From Craterostigma plantagineum (Eukaryota > Streptophyta > Magnoliopsida > Lamiales > Linderniaceae): 64,000 nucleotides of DNA. Both the position numbers and the translations under genes were made by a program. Positions within the stretch are counted from its first letter, which is position 1. Each line of letters begins with the position of its first letter. The stretch lies in NCBI GenBank assembly GCA_027422505.1, contig JAPQWV010000005.1, positions 12,715,501 to 12,779,500 of the forward strand. The letters run 5' to 3'. The notes beneath the pieces were generated by a model that did not search any database, had not been told where the DNA came from, and saw nothing but the letters and a program-made list of their open reading frames with translations. Shown one piece after another: positions 1 through 11,386 of this stretch.

Positions 1-1830
1 AAGAGGAGATGGGAATCGGGCGATAGTATGATTATGTGTTAACCAAGAATCGACCTACTTGAAGGACTACAAATGATAAGAAATCGCCGAACTAATACAA
101 GGTTTGATCGCGCGGTTGTGATGTACTTTAGAATTAATTATAATAGATCAAAATCGGACGAATTGAAGCTTAGAGGATCGACCGATTGCTATGGAATGAA
201 TTGGAAACAAATAATATTATATATTAACTAGAGTAGAATCGACCGATTGAGGACTATAGTGCGGAAAGTTAGACAAATCATAGATTATATAAAGTTGGGG
301 AGCAAAAAGACACGTAAGGGTCTTGAAATTATTAATAATTCTTAAAGTAGATAATAAAGAATAATTAATACAAGGCTTAAAATATTAATATTGGGGTTTG
401 TAATGGTATTAGGTAAATGTCATTTTTTTTAGAAGCTAACACACGACAAGAGTGGGGAATAAATCCAAACTTCCAAAAGCTACCTAAAACTAAAGTAATA
501 ATGTAACTTTGAGGATAGGAACATTGAATGAAAAATTCATTAGACGAAATCTTCAAGGAATGAATTTAGAAGCGAAGAACTCAAATAGTAACCATAATGA
601 AGCTTCACTTCGGTAAGGGTTCTTACTATAATTTTTACATTTCTAATTAGGGTTTGGTTTGTTTAAGAAGTATTAAGCATGAAAATTCATACGTAATTAG
701 ATAATATATATATATATATATATATATTTGAGAAACCCTAACCTCATTAAATCACGCTAACAAGGTTGTTTAGATTTGTATAGGTCACGTATGAAAATTT
801 GGTAAGTTGAGCGTGTTCTTGGGATAGAAAGAACTTATTCTAGACGATATAATATATTCTTAGAGTTCATAACTTTGATATATGATAGTATTTGAGTAAA
901 GTTAATGATTTTGGGGTGAAGAAATATTAGAAATCTATATGAACAAATTGAATATTTCATGTATATGACTTTCAATCGAGTTTAGGAATTGCATGGACTT
1001 TCGGGCGAATGAACTCTAAGAATGAGGACTTTCACCGTGTTATGCATATAATTCATTATTAGACAATCGGGCGATTGGATGGTTAAGTAAGAACTCGTCG
1101 AAACTAGTTTTATGAATGATCAATCCGGCGATTGATGAGCAACTCGGCGATTATAAGTTAAGCAACACAAGCTTTCGGTCGAAACTTAGGACAAATGGAA
1201 CAAATCGGGTGAAACCAAGCATCGAAACTAGTTGATCGGGCGATTTCAGAACTAAGCAATCGGGCAAAAGTGAACTTAATGCATACTAGAATCGGGCGAT
1301 TTGATAAGAAACATAACACGGCGAAATCATTTTCATATACAATGTAAATCGACCGAAAAATGAGGTTTTTATTTCATGAAATCGGGCGATTCATACTTCA
1401 AGAGAACCTCGGCGATTTTACCTCTCGAATCGGGCGAAACTGAGAGGTGACAACATTCGGCGAAACTTGGTTCCATGCACAACAAATCGGGCGATTTGGA
1501 GAAGTGTTAAGACACGGTGAATTGAACATGATTGAGATAAAAAAAATAGGCCGAATGCATGGAGGATTGAGAAATCGATCGAATGAATGTTATATGTATA
1601 TATTTAGGGTTTACTTCACGTGGATCGGGCGACTTTAGGAATTAAGAATTAAACCTTGTATGTGAAGGTTACAATCGAGTGTTGATCTAACTTAGATATG
1701 AAATCGAGCGACTTAGGGTTTTAGTAAATTAATATAATCAAGCTAATTTAGTTCGACCTAGTCATTTAATAATAGTATGATATTAATATTATGATGTTTT
1801 TATTTAAAGGTCAAACAGTGGAAAATTTCC
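1..1830. other. AT-rich noncoding DNA with dispersed TCGGGCGAT motifs
   Basis: I find no credible gene here. Open frames are short and resemble no family I know. The tract from about 1060 to 1640 is dense in short CpG-containing words such as ATCGGGCGAT, TCGGCGA and ATCGACCGA. The same words fill the leader regions of the retrotransposons further right, so this is probably an old retrotransposon noncoding region. A (TA)n run lies at about 704-727. Confidence 0.5.
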
Positions 1831-2790
1831 AAAGCAGTAAGTGTATTTAAGCTTGGACGATAGGTAAGTGGGAATTTCACCTGCAACACATAAATTAATT
1901 TATGTGCGTATTTTACGTGACTATGTGCTTCGATGAGATTATGTGACTTGAATTATTTGTTATATACGATGGTTTGGTAAGTATTTGTTGCATTATACAT
2001 GGAGCATATTGCATGTGCACGCACGAATTATGTTGAGTATTTTGAGAGAGGAGCGTGCATTGTATTACTCGCTTATTAGCGAAGTATGATTGGTTAGGAT
2101 TGGTATTAGATGTAGACTCGCGAACGAGTCATAGCTACTTCTACAAAGGCACCATGACGGGATGTAAACCGTTGAATGTATTTACCTAAATTATTTAGGT
2201 AATGGAAAGGCACATGGTATAAACCAGAGTGCCATGTTGATTGTATGTATCTAAGTTATTTTGGTACTGGGAAGGCACATGGTATAAACCAGAGTGCCAG
2301 GAAAAGTGACCAGATAGAGGGGCGACCTGATAAATGGTAAAATTAGAGATAACTTCTAGTTTTATCTTAAAAATAGTAAAACTAGAAATAAATCCTATCT
2401 TTTATCTTAATCAGAGTGGGCTGACTATCGCATTTTATCCGTATTAGATTGAGCTCATAATATAATGGTGTGCATAGCAAGTTAGCTAAGGGCCCTGAGT
2501 GAATAAGAATGACATGAGGATTATGAGTATGAGAAAGCATTGGCGCGGATGTCTTTGCTAGTTTGGCACGTGCATGTCATGCATATTTCCACTTACTGAG
2601 CTTTATAGCTCATCCCATGTTTTATGTGTTGTAGGTACGTTTGAGTCGAACGTTGAGAAACGTCACGACTAAGGCAGGCTGATGGCGGTACTCTACGGTC
2701 TTTTGAGGGCGAGGCTATACATGGATGACGACCTGTGGATAGGTCTTAAGTAATATTAAAATACTTTAATCTGTGAGATTTAGGTTCTTG
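1831..2790 (+). repeat. Possible decayed LTR-like tract with an internal 60-bp duplication
   Basis: A segment of about 60 bp containing CACATGGTATAAACCAGAG occurs twice, at about 2174-2233 and 2240-2299. The surrounding sequence (CACTTACTGAGCTTTATAGC near 2590, then a GT-rich stretch and TGTAGGTAC) resembles the ends of some plant Ty3-type LTRs. I see no matching partner LTR in the window, so the assignment is tentative. Confidence 0.3.
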
Positions 2791-2798
2791 TAAGTTAA

Positions 2799-3151
2799 TG
2801 TAGAATATCAGTTTTAGTTGTGCTTTGATTTAATTAGATGTCCTTGTAATTAGGGGCTTTTATTGTATTTGTCCTTAGATTAGGACTTAGTATGTTATTT
2901 ATACCAAGTATGTTTGGTAAAAATAGATGTACAAACACTGTGCTTAATGAGAAGATTTTAGAAACTTGATCTGAAAGGCTTGCAATTCGATTTCTAGAGA
3001 GTGAAACACATATATCTTCTCATTCTAAGCGAAATTCTCTCTCGAGCTCTCAACCAAGGTTTTTCGATCGAAATCTCATTATATATAATTCTAATCGATT
3101 GCCTAAGAATTCGAGTCTAGGATCATTGAGTTGATAAATCAGGACCTAACA
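2799..3151 (+). repeat. Element A 5' LTR (353 bp)
   Basis: Starts TGTAGAATATCAG and ends CCTAACA, directly before the primer site. It aligns end to end, on the opposite strand, with the LTRs of element B. Shared landmarks are the AAAGGCTTGCAATTC block, TTTCTAGAGAG and TTTTTCGATCGAA. Confidence 0.88.
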
Positions 3152-3152
3152 A

Positions 3153-3166
3153 TTGATATCAGAGCC
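3153..3166 (+). promoter_or_regulatory. Primer-binding site (initiator Met tRNA) of element A
   Basis: TTGATATCAGAGCC follows the LTR. It matches the canonical copia primer site TGGTATCAGAGC with one change (G to A). Confidence 0.82.
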
Positions 3167-4148
3167 GATTCGTTCTGTTTTGAATCAAAATTGTTAGAAT
3201 TCGGATCTAAATTTAATTCTGAAACTGTTCCGTGCGAATAACAGTTTTGGCGCGAAAACGAATTTCGATCTGATTTGCTTAATTATGTGCTTAATTGGGT
3301 TTGAATTTGATGTTTCTGTGCTTGTTTAAGTGATATACATTGATTGCGATTAGATTCGTAGCTGTTTGAACTTCATTTTAGCAGATTTGATTTTATCTGA
3401 GAAGTTACTGTTCACGCGAAAAACAGTTTGAACACGTACTGATTTTGCTCAAATTCGATATATTTTGCTTCATGACGTGTTTAATTGCCTGTTCGTGCGT
3501 ATTCATCATCTGATTACGAGCAATTACCTGTAATTTCATAGTCTAATTCATCGTTTTTGCTTGAATCAGTGTTAATTGTATTCTGTGAATTTTTTGCGAT
3601 AATCTCAATTTTTCTCGCTAGGTTCTTCGATCAGATTAATTTCTCAATAGAAAAACTCGGTGCAAAAAGTTTTCTCGATCAGAATACAAAGTCAGACTTA
3701 AAGTCGTCTTTACCAAGAACGACTTTAGTAGAAAAATTTCTCGAGCATTACTAAGCGAAAATCTTTTTCGACGAAGACCAATTTTGACCTTTGCGCGCGC
3801 AAAACTTTCTGTCGAAAAACATTTTCGGTCAGACTTTCTAAGTTTGACTAAGCGAAAATCATTTGCGTCCGAGAAACTTTTCCAGTCAACGAATTTATTT
3901 TGACTTAGCGAGAAACTTACTAAACGTATTGTTTCTTTGCGATCGAAATACATTCACAATTAAGAAATTTTTCTCGACCGAAAGATTTCGAACATTTTTT
4001 TTTTCGCTAGTAAAATTTTTCGCTGACAAAGACTTTCTCGCACGAGAATAGTACCTCCTACATTTTATTTCGACGAATTGATTTTCGATCAAACTCTAAA
4101 GATTGAATCGAAAATAATTCTCGACTGCTTTAAAATCAAACGCTACTA
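3167..4148 (+). other. Element A untranslated leader
   Basis: About 1 kb between primer site and gag with no long open frame. It is rich in TCTCG, CGATCGA and TTTTCG words. It is collinear with the leaders of B (about 22981-24046, - strand) and E (about 62748-63804, - strand). The leader stops after AAACGCTACTAAC, where A has lost the first ~80 codons of gag. Confidence 0.7.
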
Positions 4149-7008
4149 ACCTGCCTCTAGGCGACTCAAAGAGCCTAGGAAATATACTGCGGAGGAAAGA
4201 GTGAGAGCTAAAGCGGATCTGATAGCAAAAAACACTCTTATGCAAGGAATCCCAAATGATATCTATCGACAGATCGATAGTATTCCAACAGCTAAGGGAA
4301 TGTGGGATGAACTGCATAAGATGATGCAACGAACAGAAGTCGGTATCAAGGCCAAGAAGGCAAATATTCTCACAGCCTACGATTCCTTTAGAGCTAAACC
4401 GTAGGAGTGCTTACATGATCTCTACCAGAGATATCTCACACTCTTGAACGAGATGAGGAAAATTGAAATCACTAAGACAAACATGGAAACCAACATCCAA
4501 TTTTTTCCTCTCTGCCCTCAGAATGGAAAAAGATATCCACTCAAATCCGACAGAATCTTGAGGAGCTGGATATCCATGCCATGTTCGATAATCTCTCAAC
4601 ACGAGGAAGATATAAGCAAGATTCAGAAGGATCAGAAGGGCAAACTTATCAACGACTCAGTTGCCCTAGTCTCGGAGAAGAGAAGCTCAAAACCACGAAA
4701 AGAGAAGATCATCAAGACGAATCAGATTCAGACTTGTAGCCTAACATGAAAGTGCTGGGAAAGCAGTTGCCATTAATTGGGAAAATGATGAGCAAACAAT
4801 ACTTCAAGAAGAAGTCCTCATCATCAGCCAATCGAGTTCGTACCTCAAGCTCAAAGAACAAAGAACGTGTACCTGAGACCACCGAAGTCATGAACATCAA
4901 AGAACCGACCAAGTGCTTTAACTGCGGGAAACCAGTCACTATGCCAGAGAATGTACTCTCCCAAAGAAGAGAGACGCCAACTACTACTCCAGGAAGCTTC
5001 AAGTCACAGAACAGCAGGAAGCTGGAGTAGCTTCAATGGAAGATCAAGACCACTGGCTCGAGGACACGTCCAGCTCAGAGGAAGAGAATCTAGCCCTAAT
5101 GGCCCGCCTAGACAAACATTCGGACGACGAAACCTCAGACACGACGGACGAAGACCAAGCATCTGCATCCTCTCAGGAGGTACTTTCCCCTTCCACATTA
5201 TTGACCATGTTAAAATCGTATCAACTAGCATACACTAACATGAAACGTGAGCAGAAAAGCGTAAAGGAAGTAGAGAAGAAACTAGCTAAGTCTCAGGAGA
5301 AAATTACTAGTTTCGAATCAGAACTTAGGAGCTCTAGTTTAAAAGAACTTACTAAGAGCGTACATTCTAGTGAGACTACAAAGCCTCAGATAGAGCAGCA
5401 TGATTTAAAAGTTAAGGAATTAGAAGACATGCTAGAAAATAACTATAATTGTTTGGTTAGAAATCTCAATGAGAAAGCTAACATCAATTGTAGGTTAACA
5501 GAAGCTATCACTAAGATCACCAACCTAGAAGTCGAACTAGATAAATCTAATTCTAAGGTACGTGAACTTATGAAAGATCTAGACGCCTGTAAAGCCGTCA
5601 AATTGACGGTGGAAAATAATTTTGCTCTATTAGGAGAAGAGCGTAAGAAACTATACGCTAAAGTTAAGAAATTAGAAGATCTTCTTGTAAAAAGGGATCA
5701 AACTGATCAAACTATATTTTTGAACCAGCCCACGGACTTAGAATTTTACGATTATAAGTTTGGCTTAGGCTTTGAGAATCCACGTTGCTTGACGAGACTG
5801 CAAACAACTTTACGACATTAAGTACATGGGTTTAGGACTAACAAATCTCATGGCTTTTACTAACGCAAAAGAAATAGATGCGGAAGAAGAAGCCAAGAGA
5901 AAAACCAAGACTAGGGCTGAATTTCCCTTTTCTTACACCGATTTGAATAGAAGTGACAAAACTAGGGAACTATCCAATGGCTGGAGCTTTGAATAAGTTT
6001 ATCTTCCCGAAGATCGTTCTAAATTAGAGGAAGTGAACGTTCATCATTCTGAAAATTCTCTCTACATACCCCTTAGTTAAGAAAATAAAGAGATTAAGAG
6101 CCTCTTTGGAAAGAGAGAGAGAGAGAGAAAGGATTTTGAAGCTGAAAAGAAATTGTTCCTAACGGAGATGGAATATCTCAAAGCTTCCTCCATCTCACAA
6201 GCTATTTCTCACGCTACTCCCTCACCTAATAAGATCAATCTAAAAAGCTTGAAGAAAGAAAAAGTGCCTTCAAACGATCAGAAACGTAAAAATATTATTT
6301 CAAAAAATTCTAACTCTAATATGTTTTACCTACGTATACAGGGAGCGTAGGGCTGGCACTAGAGTCGAAGGCAGGCATGTCTAGGTTAAAAATAAAGAAG
6401 GAGCCTGTAGTTTTGAATGCTTTTAAGAATAAATCTCCTTCTGTCCAAATAAAAGACACTCGTATAAATAAAAGAGCAATTTCTTCTCTCAAAATAATTG
6501 CTTCTACATGTTCTCTTCAGCCTACCACTTTTAGAAGCACAAATTTCGAAATAGGCTCTACTTCAGCACAAAGTTGATCATTCTAAGACAAATGCCCCTT
6601 GGGTGACCCGTAGGAAACAAGATCCAGCCATAAAGAAAGCATATGACGCTATTTATGCTTGTTCTCACCTAAGGTACCCCGTTAAGATCGAATCCCCCAA
6701 GCACCTTAGGAGACTATCCAATGAAAAGATTTTTTCCACGCTCAAGCCTACTAAAGCATTTGTCCGCCCTGAAATTAATCTTCCCTGTAAGGTTCAAGCT
6801 AAATGGGTTCCTAAATCCCCGCCTAAAAAGACGAAAACTGTAAAGGCCTAGTCTTCTACAAAGAGAACACCCACATCAACTTCTTCGAAGATGGCTTGGG
6901 TCGCTAAAGTTCCAACTACCAATAACTTAGGAACCATATCTGAACCCACCTCTACATCTGCTAATCTGAGAGGACCCATTTACAAGTGGGTACCTAAAAC
7001 TCTTTAAT
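4149..7008 (+). pseudogene. gag: Element A gag (nucleocapsid plus long coiled-coil spacer), broken
   Basis: Copia-type Gag relic. The N-terminal ~80 codons are deleted; the match to the B and E Gag starts at ASRRLKEPR. An in-frame TAG lies near 4402, with frameshifts around 4500 and 4740. The zinc knuckle (about 4915-4960) starts correctly (CFNCGKP) but loses frame before the His and last Cys. A long open stretch at 5036-5821 (261 codons) follows: acidic, then Lys/Glu-rich heptad-like coiled coil, as in Sirevirus Gag. Further pieces at 6153-6350, 6377-6577 and 6603-6851 match the basic Gag spacer of E. The region ends with GPIYKWVPK just before the protease motif. Confidence 0.85.
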
Positions 7009-7025
7009 TTGTTTTTGCAATCCAT

Positions 7026-7240
7026 CATGTGTGGTACCTCGACTCTGGTTGCTCCACACACATGACGGGAACACAAGAGCTGCTGAGCAACTACAAAGAC
7101 CGACTGAATGGAAAAGTCAGATTTGGGAACAACGACTCAGCCCCCATTCTAGGACTTGGGGATATTATTCTGGAAAATCTGACAATAAAGAATGTCTCTT
7201 ACGTCGAAGGTCTCCGCCATAACTTGTTCAGCATCTCTCG
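7026..7240 (+). pseudogene. pol: Element A protease stub
   Basis: The open frame begins MWYLDSGCSTHMTG, the usual copia aspartic protease active-site block (DSG). It continues through GKVRFGNNDSAPILG and ends at NLFSISRA in the segment leading to the GAG-pre-integrase domain. At that point it fuses to LTR sequence, so all downstream enzymes are absent. The catalytic Asp is present, but the protein could not be complete. Confidence 0.82.
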
Positions 7241-7346
7241 AGCTGTCATCCAAGTTTTTCGATCGAAATCTCATTCTATATAATTCTAATCGATTGCCTA
7301 AGAATTCGAGTCTAGGAGCATAGAGTTGATAAATTCGGATCTAACA
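7236..7346 (+). repeat. Element A 3' LTR remnant (~110 bp)
   Basis: Matches the last ~110 bp of the 5' LTR, from CTCGAGCT through TTTTTCGATCGAAATCTC to TCTAACA. The join to protease sequence lies in a short shared stretch around CTCTCGAGC, suggesting a microhomology-mediated deletion. Positions 7347-7494, between A and C, hold only AT-rich noncoding DNA. Confidence 0.8.
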
Positions 7347-7494
7347 ATAATAATCATCATATCATATATATATAAAAGTTCGATATGAAATACCAATGTA
7401 GGCTTATATGTGGATTTATTTACGAATTACCACTCCCCTTATAGACAAGTTATATGTGCCACGTCATCAACTATTGAGGGTTTTATGGTATTAT

Positions 7495-7499
7495 AAAAG
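7495..7499. repeat. Target-site duplication of element C, left copy (AAAAG)
   Basis: AAAAG immediately precedes the left LTR. The identical 5-mer follows the right LTR at 17855-17859, as expected for a copia integration. Confidence 0.9.
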
Positions 7500-7845
7500 T
7501 GTTATTCCCAGTATATCCAACTAAAATACATTTCTAGCATTTTAACCACGAAAATAATGGAAGAATTTAACTTATCGTGGGGGCGTGTGTGCGTGTTCTT
7601 GAGAGGGGTTTGGAGCTTCTCTCACAAAAATTATTTCTATGTATTTCTCACACACACAAGACACCTAACTATGTGTTAGGGTTTTAGTACTTATACCACA
7701 TGTTGGTATATTGTACTTGGGCCCTTGTAAGCCCATTACAAATAAAAGCTTACTGGGCTCTAAAACATTAAAACCCAGTTCACTTAAATACAATACAAGA
7801 CTAAGATAAAAAGAATTATTTGAACACAATAAAATATTCCTAACA
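7500..7845 (-). repeat. Element C 3' LTR (left copy, 346 bp)
   Basis: On the - strand it runs from TGTTAGGAATATTTTATTG to the terminus complementary to TGTTATTCCCAG. It has the same length as the right copy with two substitutions. Its first bases resemble those of the element D LTR. Confidence 0.93.
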
Positions 7846-7858
7846 ATCTCCCCCTTTG
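7846..7858 (-). promoter_or_regulatory. Polypurine tract of element C
   Basis: On the - strand CAAAGGGGGAGAT abuts the 3' LTR, the standard position and composition for the plus-strand DNA primer. Confidence 0.85.
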
Positions 7859-8130
7859 TGTTCAATTTACAGTTAAGCGCTGGTTATCTTGGTCTTGTAA
7901 TAGTCCTGAGTCATCAAAGAACACGTATCAGAGTTGCATACGCGAAAGTTTGCGCATGCGTGTTCTTCTTCAATCACATCCTTCTTTGTCTTGTCTTGTG
8001 ACCTCTTCTTTAAAAGATCTTCAAGCTCACCGTCTCTTGAACTTCTCTTCTCTTACGTATTCAAAGCTGCTCGATGGATCGTTTATTTTTTGTGTTCGAT
8101 CTCTCCGTGGATAGTCACCACTCCCCCTAT

Positions 8131-8378
8131 GTTTGTTCAACCTTTTGTTGGGATTGGGGAATTTTCTATAAATTTGGAGAGACGTACACTAGTCGAATAT
8201 TCTCTTTAGGTGTTCCAGCTCTCCCTTCACTTCTCGCAACTCCCCCTACATTTGTTCAACCTTGTATTGGGATCGAGAGTTTTCTTTAAACTCGAAGAGC
8301 TGTACACGAGTCGGCAGCTTTGTTCAACCTTGTATTGGGATCGAGAGTTTTCTTTAAACTCGAAGAGCTGTACACGAG
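8131..8378. repeat. 68-bp tandem repeat inside element C
   Basis: A unit starting TTTGTTCAACCTTGTATTGG occurs at 8251-8318 and 8319-8378 almost unchanged, with a more diverged copy at about 8131-8194. I find no coding sense in it. Confidence 0.75.
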
Positions 8379-8444
8379 ATCGTCATGCGATGGGTCAAAA
8401 TGGGGCATCATCTTTGGTAAGTGGATTGTGTTGTCGAGACAAGG

Positions 8445-9138
8445 TAATGGAGTTGATTGGTGGTCACGATTACTCTACTTCTCGATGTCAGATTCGTCAT
8501 CTTCGAAGGAAGTTGTCTGATTCGGCCTCGAAGAAGCTTATCTGGCTCCAGAAGAAGGTAGGCGTGGAGAGTGTTTTCTGACAATGTGTTTGGGCTCCTT
8601 GAGATTATCCATTCAATTGCATGAGAGCCCGGCTTCATAATGGAGTTGATTGGTGGTCACGATTACTCTACTTCTCGATGTCAGATTCGTCATCTTCGAA
8701 GGAAGTTGTCTGATTCGGCCTCGAAGAAGCTTATCTGGCTCCAGAAGAAGGTAGGCGTGGAGAGCGTTTTCTGACAATGTGTTTGGGCTCCTTGAGATTA
8801 TCCATTCAATTGCATGAGAGCCCGGCTTCATAGTGGTTGGCGTGGCAGAGATAGTGGATACTCAGGTTAGTCTTCTCCTTCACTGGAGTTGAAACATGGT
8901 GAATCTTCTTCTTCACGGCTCCAGATTCGTCATCGCCGAAGGAAGTAGGCGTGGAGAGTGTTTTCTGACAATGTGTTTGGGCTCCTTGAGATTATCCATT
9001 CAATTGCATGAGAGCCCGGCTTCATAGTGGTTGGCGTGGCAGAGATAGTGGATACTCAGGTTAGTCTTCTCCTTCACTGGAGTTGAAACATGGTGAATCT
9101 TCTTCTTCACGGCTCCAGATTCGTCATCGCCGAAGGAA
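8445..9138. repeat. Nested ~193-bp tandem duplications inside element C
   Basis: A 193-bp unit starting TAATGGAGTTGATTGGTGG is present at 8445-8637 and 8638-8830, differing by about one base. A second unit of about 194 bp starting TAGTGGTTGGCGTGGCAG follows at 8831-9024 and again, partly, at 9025-9138. Both units share the block around TGACAATGTGTTTGGGCTCC, so at least two rounds of duplication are visible. Confidence 0.85.
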
Positions 9139-10384
9139 GTTGTCTGGTTCGGCTTTGGTGAAGCTCGTCTGGCTCCTGAAGAAGGTGTACGTGGGGCGTG
9201 TTTTAAGTTGTGCCGAGGCTCCTTTGGAATATATATTTTAAGTGTTGTAGAGCCTGGCTTCAGAGTGGTACGCTCGGCGGAAATTGGTGGGTGCTCCGAC
9301 CTGTTTGTTTAGATGTATTCCCTTCTCCCCCTCATGGCGATTCGTGTGAACTAAATCGGCATGCCTGTATAGGAGACCAAGAAGGACACAAACGACAAGT
9401 CGGTTAAGGTAATAACCAGACGGAAACACTAAGGCGATCCGTCAACACTGCTTCAGAGACAAACTCTGAGACGTGGCCTATAATGACAGGGCTTGAGAAA
9501 CCGAAGCCACATAGGCATTTCGTTTGCATCTCTATTGAGACTAGCTCGAAGAACGATGGCCTAAAACCGTTGTTGTTTTGACCTTGCAACGGGAGAACTT
9601 CCTTTCGATCATCGAGGCAACCAGGACATGTCTACGAAAGTTCTGATCTGGTCACAAAGTCCAGATAAGGAAAAGTGTATGTGTCCTAGAAAAATATAAA
9701 ACATTTAGATAGTGAGGACACCTAGACTCGATGTGTTCAAGAACGTTCAGTGGTATGGGGCTAAGTACCACTTAATTCAATATCTCCCGCTTCCAAGTGA
9801 AGCAGTGATAGCATACGTGGCTCCCCGTGATTTAATGAAACATCGGTCTGTTGGGAGATCGATGAGTGGGTAAGGCTCGGTTGTGCAAGCGCCGTTGGAC
9901 CTAATGCAGCGACTTCTACCCGGGAGCTAATAAAATTAGCACCTGTACCTATGGGGCTTGGTCCGACAATTTGTGAGGTAAGAAAATTTTGTATCTACCA
10001 TTTTCGGTCTTGTCAAGATTTTCCAAAATGGGTAGCTATATGAGTTTGAGATCGTCGCTAACACTCGGCTGTGTTCTGGGGTTAGGTTCAGTTTGGTCTG
10101 ACTGAACCATGGGAACTTGAAATCCATACATCCGGTACAAAGTGATGTGTGCTGCTTGATTTTGGTCAGCAGTTCGGGGCAGGTCGGTTGAGGTTATTCT
10201 CGAGTTAGCACTAGAAGCCACCATCGCCTTTTGGATTTCTTGAACTCTCGAGAGTTGCTTGTTTTTGGATGGAGTCCGTCTTGGAGATCGAAGTGCTTGA
10301 GGGGGCAGTTTCTTTCTTTGTTCTTCTTCGTCTTTTTTTTTTTTTTGCATTTCTTTTCCCTCTTTTTTTTTTTCTTTTCCTCTT
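9139..10384. other. Element C internal noncoding region
   Basis: No gene recognised. It contains a further diverged relative of the preceding repeat (about 9139-9270, CTGGCTCCTGAAGAAGG) and otherwise unique sequence. One short basic open frame on the - strand (10036-10350) has no family signature and is not called as a gene. Confidence 0.4.
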
Positions 10385-10646
10385 TATATATATATATATA
10401 TATGTGTGTGTATGTATGTATTATCGTATTAATAATGTAATAGTATATTATATATTATACTACGTATATATATGTATATTTTTTTTTCTCTCAAACCATG
10501 CGTCTTAAAACTGAATACATATATATATATGTGTGTGTATGTATGTATTATCGTATTAATAATGTAATAGTATATTATATATTATACTACGTATATATAT
10601 GTATATATATTTTTTCTCTCAAACCATGCGTCTTAAAACTGAATAC
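10385..10646. repeat. ~130-bp tandem duplication with (TA)n and (TG)n tracts
   Basis: A unit running from a (TA)n run through GTGTGTGTATGTATGTATT to CCATGCGTCTTAAAACTG is present at 10385-10518 and 10519-10646. The copies differ mainly in length of the T and TA runs. A long pyrimidine tract (about 10318-10380) precedes it. Confidence 0.8.
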
Positions 10647-11184
10647 CTCCCCCTCAATAGATGCAACAAAAAACGGATCAAATTTATCTTTCGAATCTCT
10701 TTCCTTAAGTTCAAGTATTTAAGTTCGCTCCCCCTAAAAAATTTAATTATTTCTCCCTTTAACACAATAGGAGTTGCTTCTCTTTAAACATAAAGAGTTT
10801 CCCCCCTCAAATTTAGCTCAATTAAAAAATTGTATTTATAAGTTGGCCACGGAATATGCGTTGTCTATTTCAAAATCTTGCAAGAACATGCATATTCAAA
10901 ATGTACCATTTAAAAGATATAGGCATTTATCAATTCAGCGTATATGCATACGTAAAAGTTAAGCTTGAAAATTCTATAAGTTGTATGCATAATGAAAATA
11001 TACCTATTATAGGGTATTTATGCATTTCAGCTCATGTTTGCATGCAAAAATTTGGAATTTAAAGTCTTTTGAAGCATGCGTAACTATAATGTACCCTATT
11101 ATTTTCAAGATAGGCAATTGAAGTTATAACATGATATGCATTCAAAAATTACGAAAGGATGCATATAAAATTTACCTACGTTGG
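10647..11184. other. Element C internal AT-rich noncoding region
   Basis: No gene or clear repeat structure is visible apart from several TATGCAT-type words (for example near 10905, 10985 and 11135). Confidence 0.4.
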
Positions 11185-11386
11185 GTTGCTCCCATCCTAA
11201 CCAGTCGTGTCTGTGCAGCAGCCCAAGATACCACGCTGGGAGGTGTGGTTGCTCGCATCTCTTACCAGTCATGCATGTGGAGCAACCCGAGATACCATGC
11301 ATGCTGGGAGGTGTGGTTGCTCGCATCTCTTACCAGTCATCATGCATGTGGAGCAACCCGAGATACCATGCATGCTGGGAGGTGTG
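11185..11386 (-). repeat. Triplicated 63-71-bp repeat derived from the protease active-site region
   Basis: Three head-to-tail copies at 11185-11247, 11248-11315 and 11316-11386. Read on the - strand each holds TGGTATCT.GGGTTGCTCC followed by ACATGCATGACTGG, which aligns with codons for WYL-(DS)-GCSTHMTG of the copia protease. About 5 bp coding the catalytic Asp-Ser are missing, and the following TGGTAAGAGATGCGAGCAAC matches the downstream protease codons. The frame is broken, so this is a noncoding relic that has been amplified. Confidence 0.7.

Larger units (their letters stand above)
2799..7346 (+). mobile_element. Element A: degenerate Ty1/copia (Sirevirus-like) element, pol deleted
   Basis: The element begins with a 353-bp LTR (TG..CA), followed by an initiator-Met primer site, a long noncoding leader, a frameshifted gag and the start of the protease region. 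It then jumps directly into the last ~110 bp of the LTR. Integrase, reverse transcriptase, RNase H and any 3' gene are missing. The 5 bp before the 5' LTR (GTTAA) do not match those after the 3' remnant (ATAAT), so no target duplication survives. LTR, leader and gag match elements B and E, so the three form one family. Confidence 0.88.

Noticed and set aside
3557..4092. Short overlapping open frames in the element A leader
   Set aside because: They sit in the noncoding leader, overlap on both strands and are not conserved in B or E; they arise from the TTTTCG/TCTCG repeats.
10036..10350. 104-codon - strand frame with a Lys-rich start as a small gene
   Set aside because: Its start is translated low-complexity pyrimidine tract and the rest matches no conserved block of the 3' gene in D or E.
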